Source: Bolinopsis microptera
Taxonomy: Eukaryota > Ctenophora > Tentaculata > Lobata > Bolinopsidae
DNA length: 64,000 nucleotides
NCBI RefSeq assembly: GCF_026151205.1
Contig: NC_087078.1
Location: forward strand, 8,696,675 to 8,760,674
Reading direction: 5' to 3'
Every line of letters starts with the position of its first letter. The first letter of the stretch is position 1. This document shows positions 1-13,344 of the stretch, piece by piece. The notes beneath the pieces were generated by a model. That model was not told the origin of the DNA. It ran no database searches and saw only the letters and a list, made by a program, of their open reading frames with translations. Made by a program: the position numbers and the translations under genes.

Positions 1-1114
1 TACCCAGAATGCTACGTCAAAGCTCTGGCATAAAGCCACGGGCCCTGATCCTGCAACTTGTGGAATTAACATTCGGTTTGGGTAGGTCATAGGACGTTTG
101 GAGGGAGTATAATTACATTATAAATAAATGTGCAAAATATAAAAATGTAGTTCGGACGAATACTGTATTACAGTCCGCCCTGAAGAATGCATATATCCCT
201 GAAGAATCGCATATTATCCTAAAGTAAAGATAACTTTTAATTCTTCGTAGCTTTGCGTCCATCGTTATGATCGTACGATTTTTATTGAATAAAGTTTACT
301 TTTATTATCATCAATATATCGAATATCGATTGGGCGCAACTGTCGTATCTGATCAAGCAGTTTTTTAAATAGTTTTGACAGTGGTGTAGGAAGGGGGGGG
401 GGGGACAGGGGGGGGGGGGACAGGGGGCCATCGCCCCCCATAAAATCTGGGCAAGGGGCAAACTTTTTTATTTAGGTTTCTAAAAATTGTTGGGAAAAAC
501 CACTTTTCTCCTGTTCATTATTAATATTAGCCGAAAATATTTTTCTGGTTTTTCAAAGTCCGCACCCACCCCTCGATACACAATTTTGGACTCGAGGCTT
601 CCCCTGGTAATGCGATCTCGGAAGGCAGGCCTCCCCTTTGCAACACGAGCTCGGAAGCGGGAGCTCGTGTTGTAATTAACTCTTTTTTAGCATGAAATAA
701 ATCTTGTACTTAGTTTTATCTAATTTTAAACTGTTAGTAAGTTCTTAATTAGCTAGATATTTTTACAAGTTTGCCGTTTGAGGATATAATATTTATCGTA
801 TTTTAGACATTTTAATTTCATTTATTTCCTGTGATTAATTTGTTCATATTTTATTTGTAATCTATTCTAACTATTGAATGTTTGCATTTTACCTACTATT
901 CTAACTTTTAAGTGATAATTTGTCGGGGTTTAAAAAGCAACCAGTATTGTATGTTAGTTTATTTATCTTGAATTTTTTCTCTGTTATATATACTTATTTT
1001 GTATTTTTGTCTTTGATTTACTGAGTTTTATCGAGTACATTGTACTACACTCATATCATATTATTATGTTTATTGTTTATATCATAATATGGGGTAGTAC
1101 TTATTTATATAGGT
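1..1114. other. AT-rich intergenic DNA with a G-run/hairpin remnant
   Basis: No convincing gene is visible. Positions 393-427 hold two long G runs. Positions 641-672 form a perfect 12-bp inverted repeat (CAACACGAGCTC / GAGCTCGTGTTG) with an 8-base loop. The segment from about 380 to 672 looks like a decayed miniature transposon, but I cannot define its ends. Confidence 0.4.
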
Positions 1115-2888
1115 ATATTTGACCAAAACCCATAATCATGGGTAGAGTGTACCGCTGCCAGTGTCTCTCTTTTCCAAACAAAAGGAAATGATATTAATTT
1201 GAATAACCGTCTGCAAATGCAAATTGATACCGAGAATGAAATCGGTCGCTCGCTTTTTCCAATCAATAAGCTTTATTACAATTCGTAAGCCGTAATCGAA
1301 TGGAAAAAGCGAGCGACCGATTTCATTCTCGGTATCAATTTGCATTTGCAGACGGTTATTCAAATTAATATCATTTCCTTTTGTTTGGAAAAGAGAGACA
1401 CTGGCAGCGGTACACTCTACCCATGATTATGGGTTTTGGTCAAATATCATCTCTTTTTGATTATAATGTCAGGATAATTTACAAAGCCGAAATGTAAACT
1501 CATAACTTCATTAATATTTATATTAATAATTAGGAGGTAATTTCATCGATTTCGAAATTTTACCTGACTGAATATGGCACTTTTTACTCATTCAAGTTGG
1601 CATTAAATTCATATATAATTCCATTTAAATATCGCGGGAAAGCAGAATTTATTCGAAATCGTGATCACGAATGAGCAAAATTCTCACCTTTCGCACGTGC
1701 AAACTTTGAGCGGACTTTGCGTGCGCATACAATATTGAATCACCGTAAATTTTTGCATATCAGTATTTTATATATAATTTAATAAGCAAGCAAAGTTTCA
1801 GAAGATTTCATATAGAACTTGGATCACAACGGGACTCCAAAGTTGATAAAAATGGTGAAAACAGCAATTTTCAGTAATTTTAGCAATTTTCTATCAACTT
1901 GGGCGTGTCCCCACGTGTGCAACTTTTCGATTTTAAACTTTAAAACTAGCCTATAACACAATTTAGACCTTTAGAAAGCACAATCGAGCTCCACAACCCA
2001 AGGGATGGCCCAACACCAGAGAATACTAATTCACAACTTTTGTATTTTTATAAAATTATTCTTCAAAAAAGCACTAACTTCAATAGCGAATATCTTTATG
2101 AAGGAGCAAGGTAGGAAAATTTTCCGGTAGATTTTCAGAATGCTTGAACAATTATCTAAGATAAAAATGTCCTCAGATTTTGAATAAAATTACTCCTTAA
2201 TGGTTTAAAATCGATTTGAAAAGTTGTTATTTTGTTAAAAACCAAGTTTTAAAAACACTTAACTTGATGACGTCATCAAGTGATGATGATGACGTTAAAT
2301 TATTTTGTAATATAATGGAAACTGGAGTGTAAACGATTATCTTCAAGACCTGTGGTTCGAAATGACTGTATCTTTTATACTTTTGAATCTACGGACACTT
2401 AAATGTAGGCTATAATTGACTGCAAAAGCGTCTATACATACATATATATATATATAATATATATATATACTTCACGACAATCTGTTGTAAAACAGGGGTT
2501 CCAGAAAACCCACTTCCCGATACTCCTGAAACATGAAATTTTTTTTACAGTCGATTTGGACAAGGTCTAGACGCCCTGCAAAGTTTCATATCTCTAACTC
2601 AATTTTAACATGGTTTTTAAGGCACCTGAATATGGCGATTTTGGGTTTTTTACCTAATTTCGTATAACATGCTGGCGCGTATTTTGCGCAAATTTCTTAA
2701 AAACCTCCACATAACTATTTCTTATTCCTGTCATCTTTAACATTGAATTAGAATGTTTTGAACTTAAATATGCCTGCTGAACTACTTCCGATGAGTCTTA
2801 ATGCCTGGAAAACAATAAAGGGGATATACTAGTATAGGGGGTAAATAGTATTGTGAATATAAGGGCGACGGTAATGCTTGCCAGCATT
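1115..2888 (+). repeat. Foldback repeat element, copy A
   Basis: This 1.77 kb repeat matches a second copy at 24859-26628, collinear to the end of both. It opens with a giant hairpin: arms 1115-1261 and 1301-1447 are 147-base perfect inverted repeats around a 39-base loop. About 1.44 kb of AT-rich, non-coding DNA follows, including a (TA)n tract near 2436-2467. Both copies end at the same octamer, CCAGCATT. I find no open frame of any length and no clear target-site duplication, so the element is probably non-autonomous; its class is unknown. The loop lies in opposite orientation in the two copies. Confidence 0.85.
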
Positions 2889-2969
2889 TTGATTATATTT
2901 ATACAGCTAACAAATATAATATTATATTTATACAGTTAACAACTGTAAAATCACGTTCTCTTACCAGCG

Positions 2970-4196
2970 ATGGTAGTGGTGGTAGTAGGAGAGCCAGATA
3001 ATGATGCAGAACATGACTTGTATACTCTTGTCACAGGGATTTGTGTCATCTTTCTTGGTGAGTTCAGTTGCTAGTCAAACTAGATACTTAAATAAACATT
3101 TTATGGAAATTGTTAACTCAAAATGGTTTATATTAACTAAGAACTTAGTCTTTAGTTGAAACTGTAAGGTTTACTTCTTACTGGAAATATATAGAAGATT
3201 TTAATTTCAGGTGTGGTTGGGCTGTTCCTGAACTCAAACACTCTAGCCTTCTTCCTCAAATACAACCACCGAGGAGAGAAGCACCGGAAGAGGTTCAGGA
3301 CTGTTTTAGTTAACATGAGTGTAGTTGACATCCTCCTCTCCCTAGCTGCTGCTACTATCAGACGACCTGGCTTCATCTGGCCCAGTCTTATCTACGGGGA
3401 GGCTACTACTCTGAGGTAGGGTACTGTGAGGTGTAAAGTCCTCAGTGTTATCTCCTCCTGGCTCCTCAGTGATCTGAACACCTTGGCTATCATACCTATA
3501 TCCTGCATCTGTGTCTTCCTCCCTACTAACAGAGTGTTGAGAGTGATCATTGCCATCTGCTGGGTCCTCCCTATCATAGAGGCAATACTTCTTATTGTAG
3601 GGATAGAGGAGCACTACCTCGACTCTAGATACACTGACACGTACCGTAAGTGTTCCATCCACAATGCTGCAGAAACCTCTTTTAACTGGGAAGGACTGGT
3701 TGATTACTTCAACATGGTCATATTCAACATCCTGCCTCTCTTCATCCACTCTGGTATCTGGATCTCTCTCTGCTGTAAGGAACCTCGTATGTCACGTGGT
3801 AAGCGTCTTTCTGGAGCGCTGGTTGTGACTACTGCTCTGATAACCTGGTTACCTTATGGGATTATCTACGGTATCTTACGCTACGACACTTCTGAAGAAA
3901 AGTCACTTGTGTACATATTCTTCTACCTCTCTATCGTTACTAATCCTATAATCTACGGGTTCCTGATGTACAAATGTGATATTTTCCGGGAAGGTTGCTC
4001 AGATTGCTGCCGTGGTAAAGATTCTGAGGCTCAGCCGAGTTATTCAAAGCCAGCAAGAGTTGTGGAGCCTAAATCGTTCACTGATATCGTCAGTGGCACT
4101 GCCACCATGACGGACACAGTAACAGCTAGAGACGGAGGTCTTCCTCAGTTCCAGGATAGAGTGGCTATTGTGGGGAACTCATCTTCTACTAATTGA
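2970..4196 (+). pseudogene. Class A (rhodopsin-like) GPCR, two exons, one in-frame stop
   Basis: Exon 1 (2970-3057) starts at an ATG and ends at donor GTGAGT. Exon 2 follows acceptor TTTCAG at 3211 and runs to the stop at 4196, with the phase kept. TM1 has the small-residue/Asn pattern (GLFLNS), and TM2 has LVNMSVVD with the usual Asp. A Cys sits at the top of TM3 (CKVLS), TM6 has WLPY and TM7 has NPIIYG, the NPxxY motif. DRY at the end of TM3 is replaced by a PTNR-like sequence. A single TAG at 3417-3419 in the first extracellular loop breaks an otherwise open frame of about 350 codons; no intron could remove it. The gene is therefore a young pseudogene, a null allele or a sequencing error. 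The ligand is unknown. Confidence 0.8.
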
Positions 4197-5596
<1,400 letters not shown>

Positions 5597-5811
5597 GTTG
5601 GATTTGATATTGAGAAGGATATAGGTCGCTTGGAGAGTCAGTTTTATAATAGCATAAGCACCAGCAATGGTGATGGTAGATATAATACATGTTGTAGGGG
5701 ATGGTTGGATCTTCGCTGCCTTTTGGTTACTAAAATGTTCTATGGAGAGTTTCTGTCTCAAGAACATTATGGAATCGAAAGAAATACCGATGAAAAACGT
5801 GCTAGTTTTAC

Positions 5812-5985
5812 GCCAAAATTAGGATTAGAAACATTAACTATAAATTTAGTTAAATAAAACTTCTATGAGATGTTTCGGCGTAGATTGGGAGCTAACAGAT
5901 TTATCTGAAGATCAAAAGTTATATACTGCTGCCGATGCATCTGCTTTTCTTGAAGTATTCCATGCTTTAAATATGTTAGATGACA
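5812..5985 (+). pseudogene. WRN/EXD2-type 3'-5' exonuclease fragment
   Basis: Two short frames together resemble the C-terminal end of a DEDDy exonuclease domain. The first has LGLETLT...LVK (5818-5857, ended by TAA). The second, in another frame, has VDWELTDLSEDQKLYTAADA (about 5880-5940), which holds the YxxxD motif III of WRN-like exonucleases. Motifs I and II are absent and the frame changes in the middle, so this is a fragment of a decayed copy. It lies right after the ribokinase remnant, but the two families have no functional link. Confidence 0.55.
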
Positions 5986-6795
5986 AGTGGCATTCTAAAA
6001 ATGTATTCCCACCTTGGGTTGTTGGGAATTATTACCCCAACATCACCTTAATCCGAATGTAAAGTGGAATTCTGCTGTTGAAGTCAAGTATGATCATACA
6101 CGGATACGAATCTTTTGCCTAGACATAATCAGCTTATGGAACCCTGTGGCTGATATAGTGATACTTTGGCTGATACTTTGGTAAGTATTTTAATGGTAGA
6201 AGGGTCGTATCAAGTGTTGGTTTTAATCACATTATGGACTATGAATTTGAGAAAGTCCTCGATATGATTCCTCGTAAGAAAAGTTGTTATGTTCGAGTTG
6301 AAGAGGCTATTATAAAGATTTTAAAAGTTTTATTCGCTACTATCTTTTTGTTATTTTTATCAAGTATATTTTGTAGTTTTAGACTATGATCACCCCTCTA
6401 AAATATGTGATGTGACAATTAAGAAGGAAACGTCAATTAAGCCAAACAACAACCTGATAGAAACTTAGCCGTGTTTCGGTATTATGCAAGGTCGAAACCA
6501 CTCTGAAGTGGTATGCGATTTCATTTGTCGAGTTTTCCCTTTATTGCTGTTAATTATATGAATTCAGCTAACCGTATCATGTCGAGATGGTGTTGATTAT
6601 ATTGTGTTTAAATCTGCCTAAAAAACTTTAACAGTTTCTTGTGATCAAATTTAATATTAATGATTGTACAATAATTTATGTTTGGGTTTGTGACCAGTTG
6701 TAACTGACCACCAGCACTTTTTAAATTGCACAAACCACGCCAAGTACCGTATGGAAATTATGTTTATGCAAAAATTAAATCAATCGTGAGTATGA

Positions 6796-6980
6796 TGGTG
6801 TTTTAGGTACAGGAACCCAGGTCAGGGTGGAGATGATGGTGTGGTGACGGCCTACAGGAACACAGGTCAGGGTGGAGATGATGGTGTTGTAGGTACAGGA
6901 ACCCAGGTCAGGGTGGAGATGATGGTGTTGTAGGTACAGGAACCCAGGTCAGGGTGGAGATGATGGTGTTTTAGGTACAG
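6796..6980 (+). repeat. 41-bp minisatellite, about 4.5 copies
   Basis: The unit reads like AGGTACAGGAACCCAGG followed by TCAGGGTGGAGATGATGGTG. Two copies are exactly 41 bases apart (6891 and 6932); the first copies are variant. The flanks (5990-6795 and 6981-7812) show no supportable gene. Confidence 0.8.
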
Positions 6981-7812
6981 GACAACATGGAGAGGAGGAG
7001 ACCTATATTACAGTGAGAAGAGACTATAACTATAAGTGAGCCAACTCTGTAAAGATTGGAGGGGCGATTTTGTACAATTAATATTAGTGTGAGAAAAGTT
7101 TCGACTTCGAACTTAAAACAGTTGTGTTTTTACTGCTATTTACATTTTATCTCCAAATTTGTGTTTAAAAATGATAATCGAAATTGAATTTGTTTCCTTA
7201 CAAAAAGCCTGGTTTAAGACCATGTTGTTTAAATACAGTCAATACGTGACACGTAACAATTTAACACGGTCATTTTCGGCCTTTTATCAAAGTTTTCGCC
7301 GGATATTCAGCTTCCAGTACCTTGATCGTGACCTCACTCATTGGTCACTGGCCTAAATTCAGCCAAAACTGTGATGATGCGGTCAACGAAACGGCCGAAA
7401 AGCTTCCATTTATAACTTATTCATCTGTAAATTGAAGTTTAATCTGCAGACCAAGTCGATCATTCGCCAACAACAAACTCTCTTGTTAGCACTCACTTTA
7501 AGATCGTAAAACTGGCTTATGACATTTTATTATGGCATTTTGCCACCGTGAATTTAGGATATAATCGTTTGGATTACACCCGACGGTGTCTAGGCAACTT
7601 TGGTTAAATATCAACCCATCATACGAATAATATAAAAATGACCTTGATCAGCCGATAACCATGTAAATGAAATGTTATTATCCGCTTATAAAAAGTGCGC
7701 TCCTTCACTTACATGACAATAACCAGTTGAGTAATTTGTTGCCTGCGAAATTTGTTAAACCCAATATAAAGAACGTATAATTTATCAACAATAGTTAAGT
7801 TAGTGTATTTAC

Positions 7813-10800
7813 CTGGAGGAAGGACCATCAGGATAACTGATATGAAGCTCAGCATGAGTCCTGAAAAGTGTTTGATTTAGATATTAAGCTAACTACAGCG
7901 TAGTTTAGATATAAATTACTCCAAATTTGCCAAATTGTCCGGGCTGGGGTCAGGATTAAGAATGATAAGCAATTTGAAGCCATGACGACTGACCACGACG
8001 GGTAGTTATGGACCACAACGCGAAATAAAGAGTTTCTAGCATTTTCTTCGATTAATCTCGAAGATTCCTCAAGGAATTATTTTCTAAATCAATCAGGAAA
8101 ATTGGTTATTTCATTTCAGCAGTCAATAGACTGGCTAAACACAACTCTACCTGGGTGAGCAATCAATTGATAGACGTAAATTTATTATTTACTTTTACTT
8201 TTAGCTGTTTCTCTGTTTTTGTAAAGTTGACTATCTGGCCATGCACGTACAGCTATATTGACCAGTATAACCACTATTATAGCAGTGTTTACTAACACTA
8301 CAGTATTAACTATTGTTAAACCATATTTGGCTAGGCCGGGCTAAAGCGTTTTACAATTAATGACATGTTTTAATTTGAGGTCAATATGTGGGTCGATACT
8401 CAATATGTGGCTTGATAATAAGATTGCGATCAAAGGCGACTTACGTAAGAGTATATTTCTTATTTTCTTACCTAAGAGTATATCTCTTATTTTCTTATTT
8501 TGCCAAAAGTATCAGAACTTGAGCTACTATAGAACAATGAACATATTACATAAATTATAAGTGCAACTAATCTGATCATCTCGCTAGGTATGCATCTTAA
8601 CCTAACGATTTATACACTTACATTTCTTCATTTATATTCATTGTTTCATTTATATCCATGTTATTTTATTCATTTCACCTAATGAAAGTTAGTATCAATA
8701 TCATTAATAATATCTGAATATACAATTTTTTAATATTTTAGTTATTATCTGAAGTTCAACTTTTTGAATTTTCACTATTTGTACAAAATGATCGTAATGC
8801 ACACAGCACTGATCACAGCCACGCATTTCTTATTTCGTATTATGGTAATTTATTCAGTTTTAAGTTTAACGGGTGAAATATTTGTTCTTGGCGCGCGTCC
8901 TGGTAGGGTATAAACCTACAAATTCAGTTCAAACTTCATCTTGTCATTCACAGTTCAATCATGCAATTTCCTATGTCGCCCATTATGCTTTTAACTTGTT
9001 TCTTTTGCAACGTATTTGCTATCGTTTGACGAATTTATTCAGGTTCTCCTCCTGTAAGACTATTGTAATTTGGATTTTGGGATCCACCACCTGAAGGCTA
9101 TACCTCGTCAGTTAAAAACACCACTTACCCACGAATATTACATAGCAGAGTTCCCTGTTAGCAGCGCGGATTATAGGGGTTGCTTTGTTCTTGAGGAAGA
9201 CTGCTAATGTTAGCACCACACTCAGTATTCCTCCTAGACTAAACACGATTAGAACCAGTCCCGTTATCGTCCTGTAATATTGAGATTTGGGTTTTCTAAC
9301 CTAGAAAAATAGGTTATATGTATGTATTATAACCTATAAAATTACATGTTTCTATCTGTATAGAAACATGTTGAAGATACCTAAGGATCATGGTGTTAAT
9401 TAATTAACCACCATCGAATAGTTTTTATTTCACTGTCCAGCCGGATAACCACAAGTGCTTAATATAGAACAGTCTACCACACCATATCGGGACTCGGGTA
9501 TATTGATCAAGATATTTATGATATTGAACCACAACCTCTAAATGTGGGTCACATACTGCACAGAGAGGAATACTAATAGTCACCAAGGGATCGTTCACAT
9601 ATTGATTGCAGGCCGGGGAGGAGGGGGTTGGAAACATCTACGTTAGTTTAAATTCTATACAATAATCATTTGTAAATTGCAAAAAACGTCTTACCTAATT
9701 ATATGTGCTCGATCCCTAATCTCCTTAAAATATCACATATAAATACCACGTGGCACGTACTACAACTCTCACCTGTATAAATGGGGTTCCAGCTCGATAT
9801 CTACACACCTACTATTATCCTCGTTAGGTTTCTGTGTAGTGACACACTCTGTACAGTGGCCACTACTTCCATTAGACACCTGGAAACATTACAGGTCAAC
9901 GTTTAGAATTTTAGTACTTTTGACAGTTTTCCAAATAATCATACATAACGCTTCGCTGGATATACCAGCTCGCTACGAATACTAGATCAAGTTATTGCAA
10001 GTTCACGGTTTGGTTACGTTATTGATTATGGTACTTAGTTGACAGTGGTTTCACTTTCACAAAATGCTCCTGGAGTCCTGGTTGCAGTCATTATGTGTTA
10101 AAGCGGGCAGATGGTAACTGGTGCTTCACTATAATCACTCTACTGGACTCGTTCGACTTCTTTCGATGTTCAAATCAGCGGTGTGATAATTTTGAAACAT
10201 TAAATTTACACCCTCTCATATTTTCGCTCTCTAGAATTGTAATCACATTAAGTGTTCCAGGTGTCCATTATATAGTTATATACAATTAAAATTTGAAATT
10301 ATTATTCTCTGGAGCTATATATAGATATACCAGTCTTTTGCAGACGTGTCACCTCCAAAAGTACCAGAGAATCAATATAAACGAGTATTGATTTTCAAAT
10401 CAGGGCAGGTGGTTCAATTAGCTGATCAGTGGTGTCAAAAATATTCGGATTTAATAAACGAAATTGTGAAATTATCTTATTGTTTAGAGATGAGGTTTTC
10501 TATTGAGATTTGCAAATTACTGTCCTCTGCACAGTGGCGTAACGTTGCAAAAAGTGCCCACCCCCCCCCCCCCTCCCCCGCCGAACAAGCGCCCTCGGCC
10601 CTATTGGCGTACCCTCCCCTTCGTTACGCCACTGCCTCAGCATTGTTTGCAGAGGTGGTTTTAAGCATCCTGGTTCACATGTTTTTTGAATGTACTTGAG
10701 TGGTCATGGTTATTGGTGTTCAACTCAATCTCAACTTATTGTCCTATTATTATCTTAGTCTAGTATTATAATCTAATGAGACATGATTGAAGTTTCTATA

Positions 10801-11147
10801 TAGTGGTCCCTACCATATAATTATAAATCAAATAAAATCAAGAATAATGACATAAACATCATCACCACTTTTAAAAACATTCATCCTAATTCCTACATTA
10901 TCAAAGCTGTGAACATTTCACAGCTTTCGCCACACATCCCTATTAGATTGGATCTTCTTCTTCTTCTTCTTAGGGGGCTGTAGTCATTATCACTATTGGA
11001 TAGATCGTGACCACTATAAGATAGAGCATTGGAGCCCTGTGCTTACCCCGATGTTAGATTGGATGACACGTACCTGCCTGAGTAAGAAGCAGTTGTTGCA
11101 GTGAAAGCAGGATTTAGGTTCGCCTGCTCTTCTGAAAAATGTCTCTC
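7813..11147 (-). CDS. mGluR-like class C GPCR, exons 8-11 (cysteine-rich domain, TM1, TM2)
   Basis: Minus-strand exons are 11147-11074, 9879-9773, 9271-9129 and 7860-7813, all with AG/GT borders and matching phase. Exon 8 (GETFFRRAGEPKSCFHCNNC) and exon 9 (GHCTEC...NSRC) give the cysteine-rich NCD3G module that links the Venus-flytrap to the membrane. Exon 10 holds TM1 and the hallmark first intracellular loop, KNKATPIIRAANRELCYV. Exon 11 gives TM2 (LMLSFISVILMVLPP) and ends in donor GTAAAT. I could not find TM3-TM7 between 7812 and the window start. They may lie beyond the left edge, or the gene may be truncated. Continues from exons 5-7 and 1-4, listed separately. Confidence 0.8.
10532..10634 (+). 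mobile_element. 103-bp hAT-like miniature element
   Basis: Terminal inverted repeats CAGTGGCGTAACG / CGTTACGCCACTG are 13 bases and perfect. Flanking 8-mers CCTCTGCA and CCTCAGCA match at 7 of 8, the target-duplication length of hAT transposons. The interior is C-rich and non-coding. It lies in the intron between receptor exons 8 and 9. Confidence 0.75.
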
Positions 11148-11408
11148 CTGTAGGAGACGAAACTTTTTAGCATATTGGCTACTTGCATGTTTGTTGTTTA
11201 CATTGCTTAAAAATAGCAGGAAGTTGAACATGATAGTGCATTTCGTACTGTTCTTTGATTTTCCTTAGTGTTCTGATTGAATCTACAAGGATTGTAAAAC
11301 AGCCATTTTCTATCAAAATGAGCATTACTCGACTAGTACTAGTAAGCTACTAAACCCGAATTGTATTGGTCATTCCCCAGCGGATAAAATGCTATATGCT
11401 TATATGGG

Positions 11409-11702
11409 TTGTCTCGGTAGACTGGAACCTTCCATTATTTACCGGAAAATTGCGTTTTATATAAATATAACCGCCTACGAAAAGCGACTACAGGCGACTT
11501 TTTAAGCTCAATATAACTATAAATATTACTAAACGTTTCCTATTGAACGCTTCCTATTAAACGCTTCTTATATTACACAAATTCTTCGATTTTCCTTGAT
11601 GTTCTAGATTCAACAAAGATTGTAAACAAACAAAATTTGCAAGTCATGGGTTAAAACGCAATTTACCGGTAGAGAATGGAAGGTTGCAGCCTAGCGAGAC
11701 AA
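11409..11702 (+). mobile_element. MITE with about 50-bp imperfect terminal inverted repeats
   Basis: The left arm begins TTGTCTCGGTAGACTGG and the right arm ends with its near-complement (CTAGCGAGACAA). Both arms share the block GGAACCTTCCAT / ATGGAAGGTT and the TAAAACGCAATTT block. There is no coding capacity. I could not settle the target duplication. It lies in the intron between receptor exons 7 and 8. Confidence 0.65.
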
Positions 11703-11942
11703 ATATATTTCATGATCAGTTTTCGAGCATTGATCAAAAATATCCTATCGCAATATTTTTGAAAATAACTAATGCCTTATGATCCTCCCTCCAAGACCAT
11801 GTACAAAGTCGACTACTGTTGCCTAATATAAATTAAATTATTTTATAGGTTTATAACTATAACTTATAAGTGTAGCTATCATTAAACAACGCTTATTGTT
11901 ACACTAATTACACTAATTAATTACGATAATTAATCCTCTGAC

Positions 11943-13344
11943 CTGGTTTACAGCCGGGACTACAGATAGAGGGACCAAGACCCCGTATTCCTGTTAATTG
12001 TAGTGCTGTTTCGTTTACTTCTACTTCTCTGCCAGGACATTATTAATTGACTTTTTGAGACCAGAGGCAACATATTATGTAGGTGCGGTAATATTTTGCA
12101 AATAGTGCGATTCCGCACAGCTGTATAGTGTATACTCACTACAGTTAGATGGGTAGGATGACCTAAAGTGACCAAATTTCAATCTGAGGGATTGCGATTT
12201 AACTTAAGAAGTTATTTATTAACAAGTTATAGTTAGTACTTCTCAGTTGTTATGGACTCAGCTTAAATACCTGCAATGATAATTGATCATTGATCATACT
12301 TAATATTATCGTCATTTGAATTCGTTACGGTTACTTTCTACACAACATTTTTAGCTCTTATAATGCTCTCTCTAACGCCAACACAAAATTTTATAGTTTA
12401 GTCGGACTTTGGAAGTTGCAACCAATTAGATTTTGGCGAAGAATTACGGGGCTGAGACAAAAATCATAAAATAGAATAACGGCAGTCACCGAAGTTGAAT
12501 AACTTACGTCTCTGAAAGTGAGCCTAAACTCTGTTTAGTCCAAACCAGCTTAACAAGTGTCCTGTCCACTGAATCCAAATACAACAGCTCCACGTTATCA
12601 CTCTGTCCCTGAGGAGAGCCACTACTTCCACCTACATTCACTATCTCGTCCACTCCTAGGGAGATGAACAACTTGAGGTCGAGAGCAAGGGATACGTTTT
12701 GAGCGAGGGTACAGCCGGTACAGCCTGTTTTGTGATGTCCTGAGTGTAGTTTTGACGGAGAGTGGTAGCATATGAACTTCTGGTTCATATATTGAGGAAA
12801 TGTACCGTATAAATCGATGTAAGCCAACAGGAACTGCTCTGATATCAACCAGATATGGTGGTTTACAACAGTTTTCTGGGATAAAATCTGAGCAAATCGC
12901 TCTATGTCACTGAGCTGCATATCTCCCAGCATGATGGTCACTAAAGGAGGATTGGTATCGTGTAGCTCCTTGTAAGGAGTCGTCAGCTCCTTCACTCCTT
13001 TGGCAATGTCTCCTTTCAGAAATACTGAAAACAACAAGTTTTGTGACGCAAGCACAATGTATGGAATGAATTTAAAATCATTGCTATTAATTATAATAGA
13101 GTCTTCTTGAAAATTGATCAACAGATTCTTTTTAACAATAATTATAATCATCGCCATTTTGTGTAATTCTGAACGTTTTATTCCTCTAAACTCACCAGAC
13201 AGGCTCATATCAACTCCGTTTTTCTCACAAAGGTTGAGATTGTGGGTACCATGAAATGTGACAGATATTGATACGTAGTGCCAGGAAAGTTCTTTTACTA
13301 ATCTACAAATGTATTTTATCATCACTTCAGCTGACGTTCTTACA
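11943..13344 (-). CDS. mGluR-like class C GPCR, exons 5-7 (second half of Venus-flytrap domain)
   Basis: Exon 5 (13344-13196) reads VRTSAEVMIKYICRLVKELS then WHYVS. This is the RT(P)S...W.YVS stretch of metabotropic glutamate and calcium-sensing receptors. Exon 6 (13024-12508) carries the hinge and lobe 2 (LVTIMLGDMQLSDIERFAQI...HHIWLISEQF). Exon 7 (12028-11943) ends in GLGPSICSPGCKPG, the conserved entry to the cysteine-rich domain (P.S.CS..C.PG). Donors are GTGAGT, GTAAGT and a weaker GTCAGA; all phases agree. The product should be the extracellular ligand-binding part of a dimeric surface receptor. The ligand cannot be told from what I see. Confidence 0.85.

Noticed and set aside
7272-7400. 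TTTTCGGCC / GGCCGAAAA inverted pair
   Set aside because: Only 9 bases, with no matching flanks or duplication.
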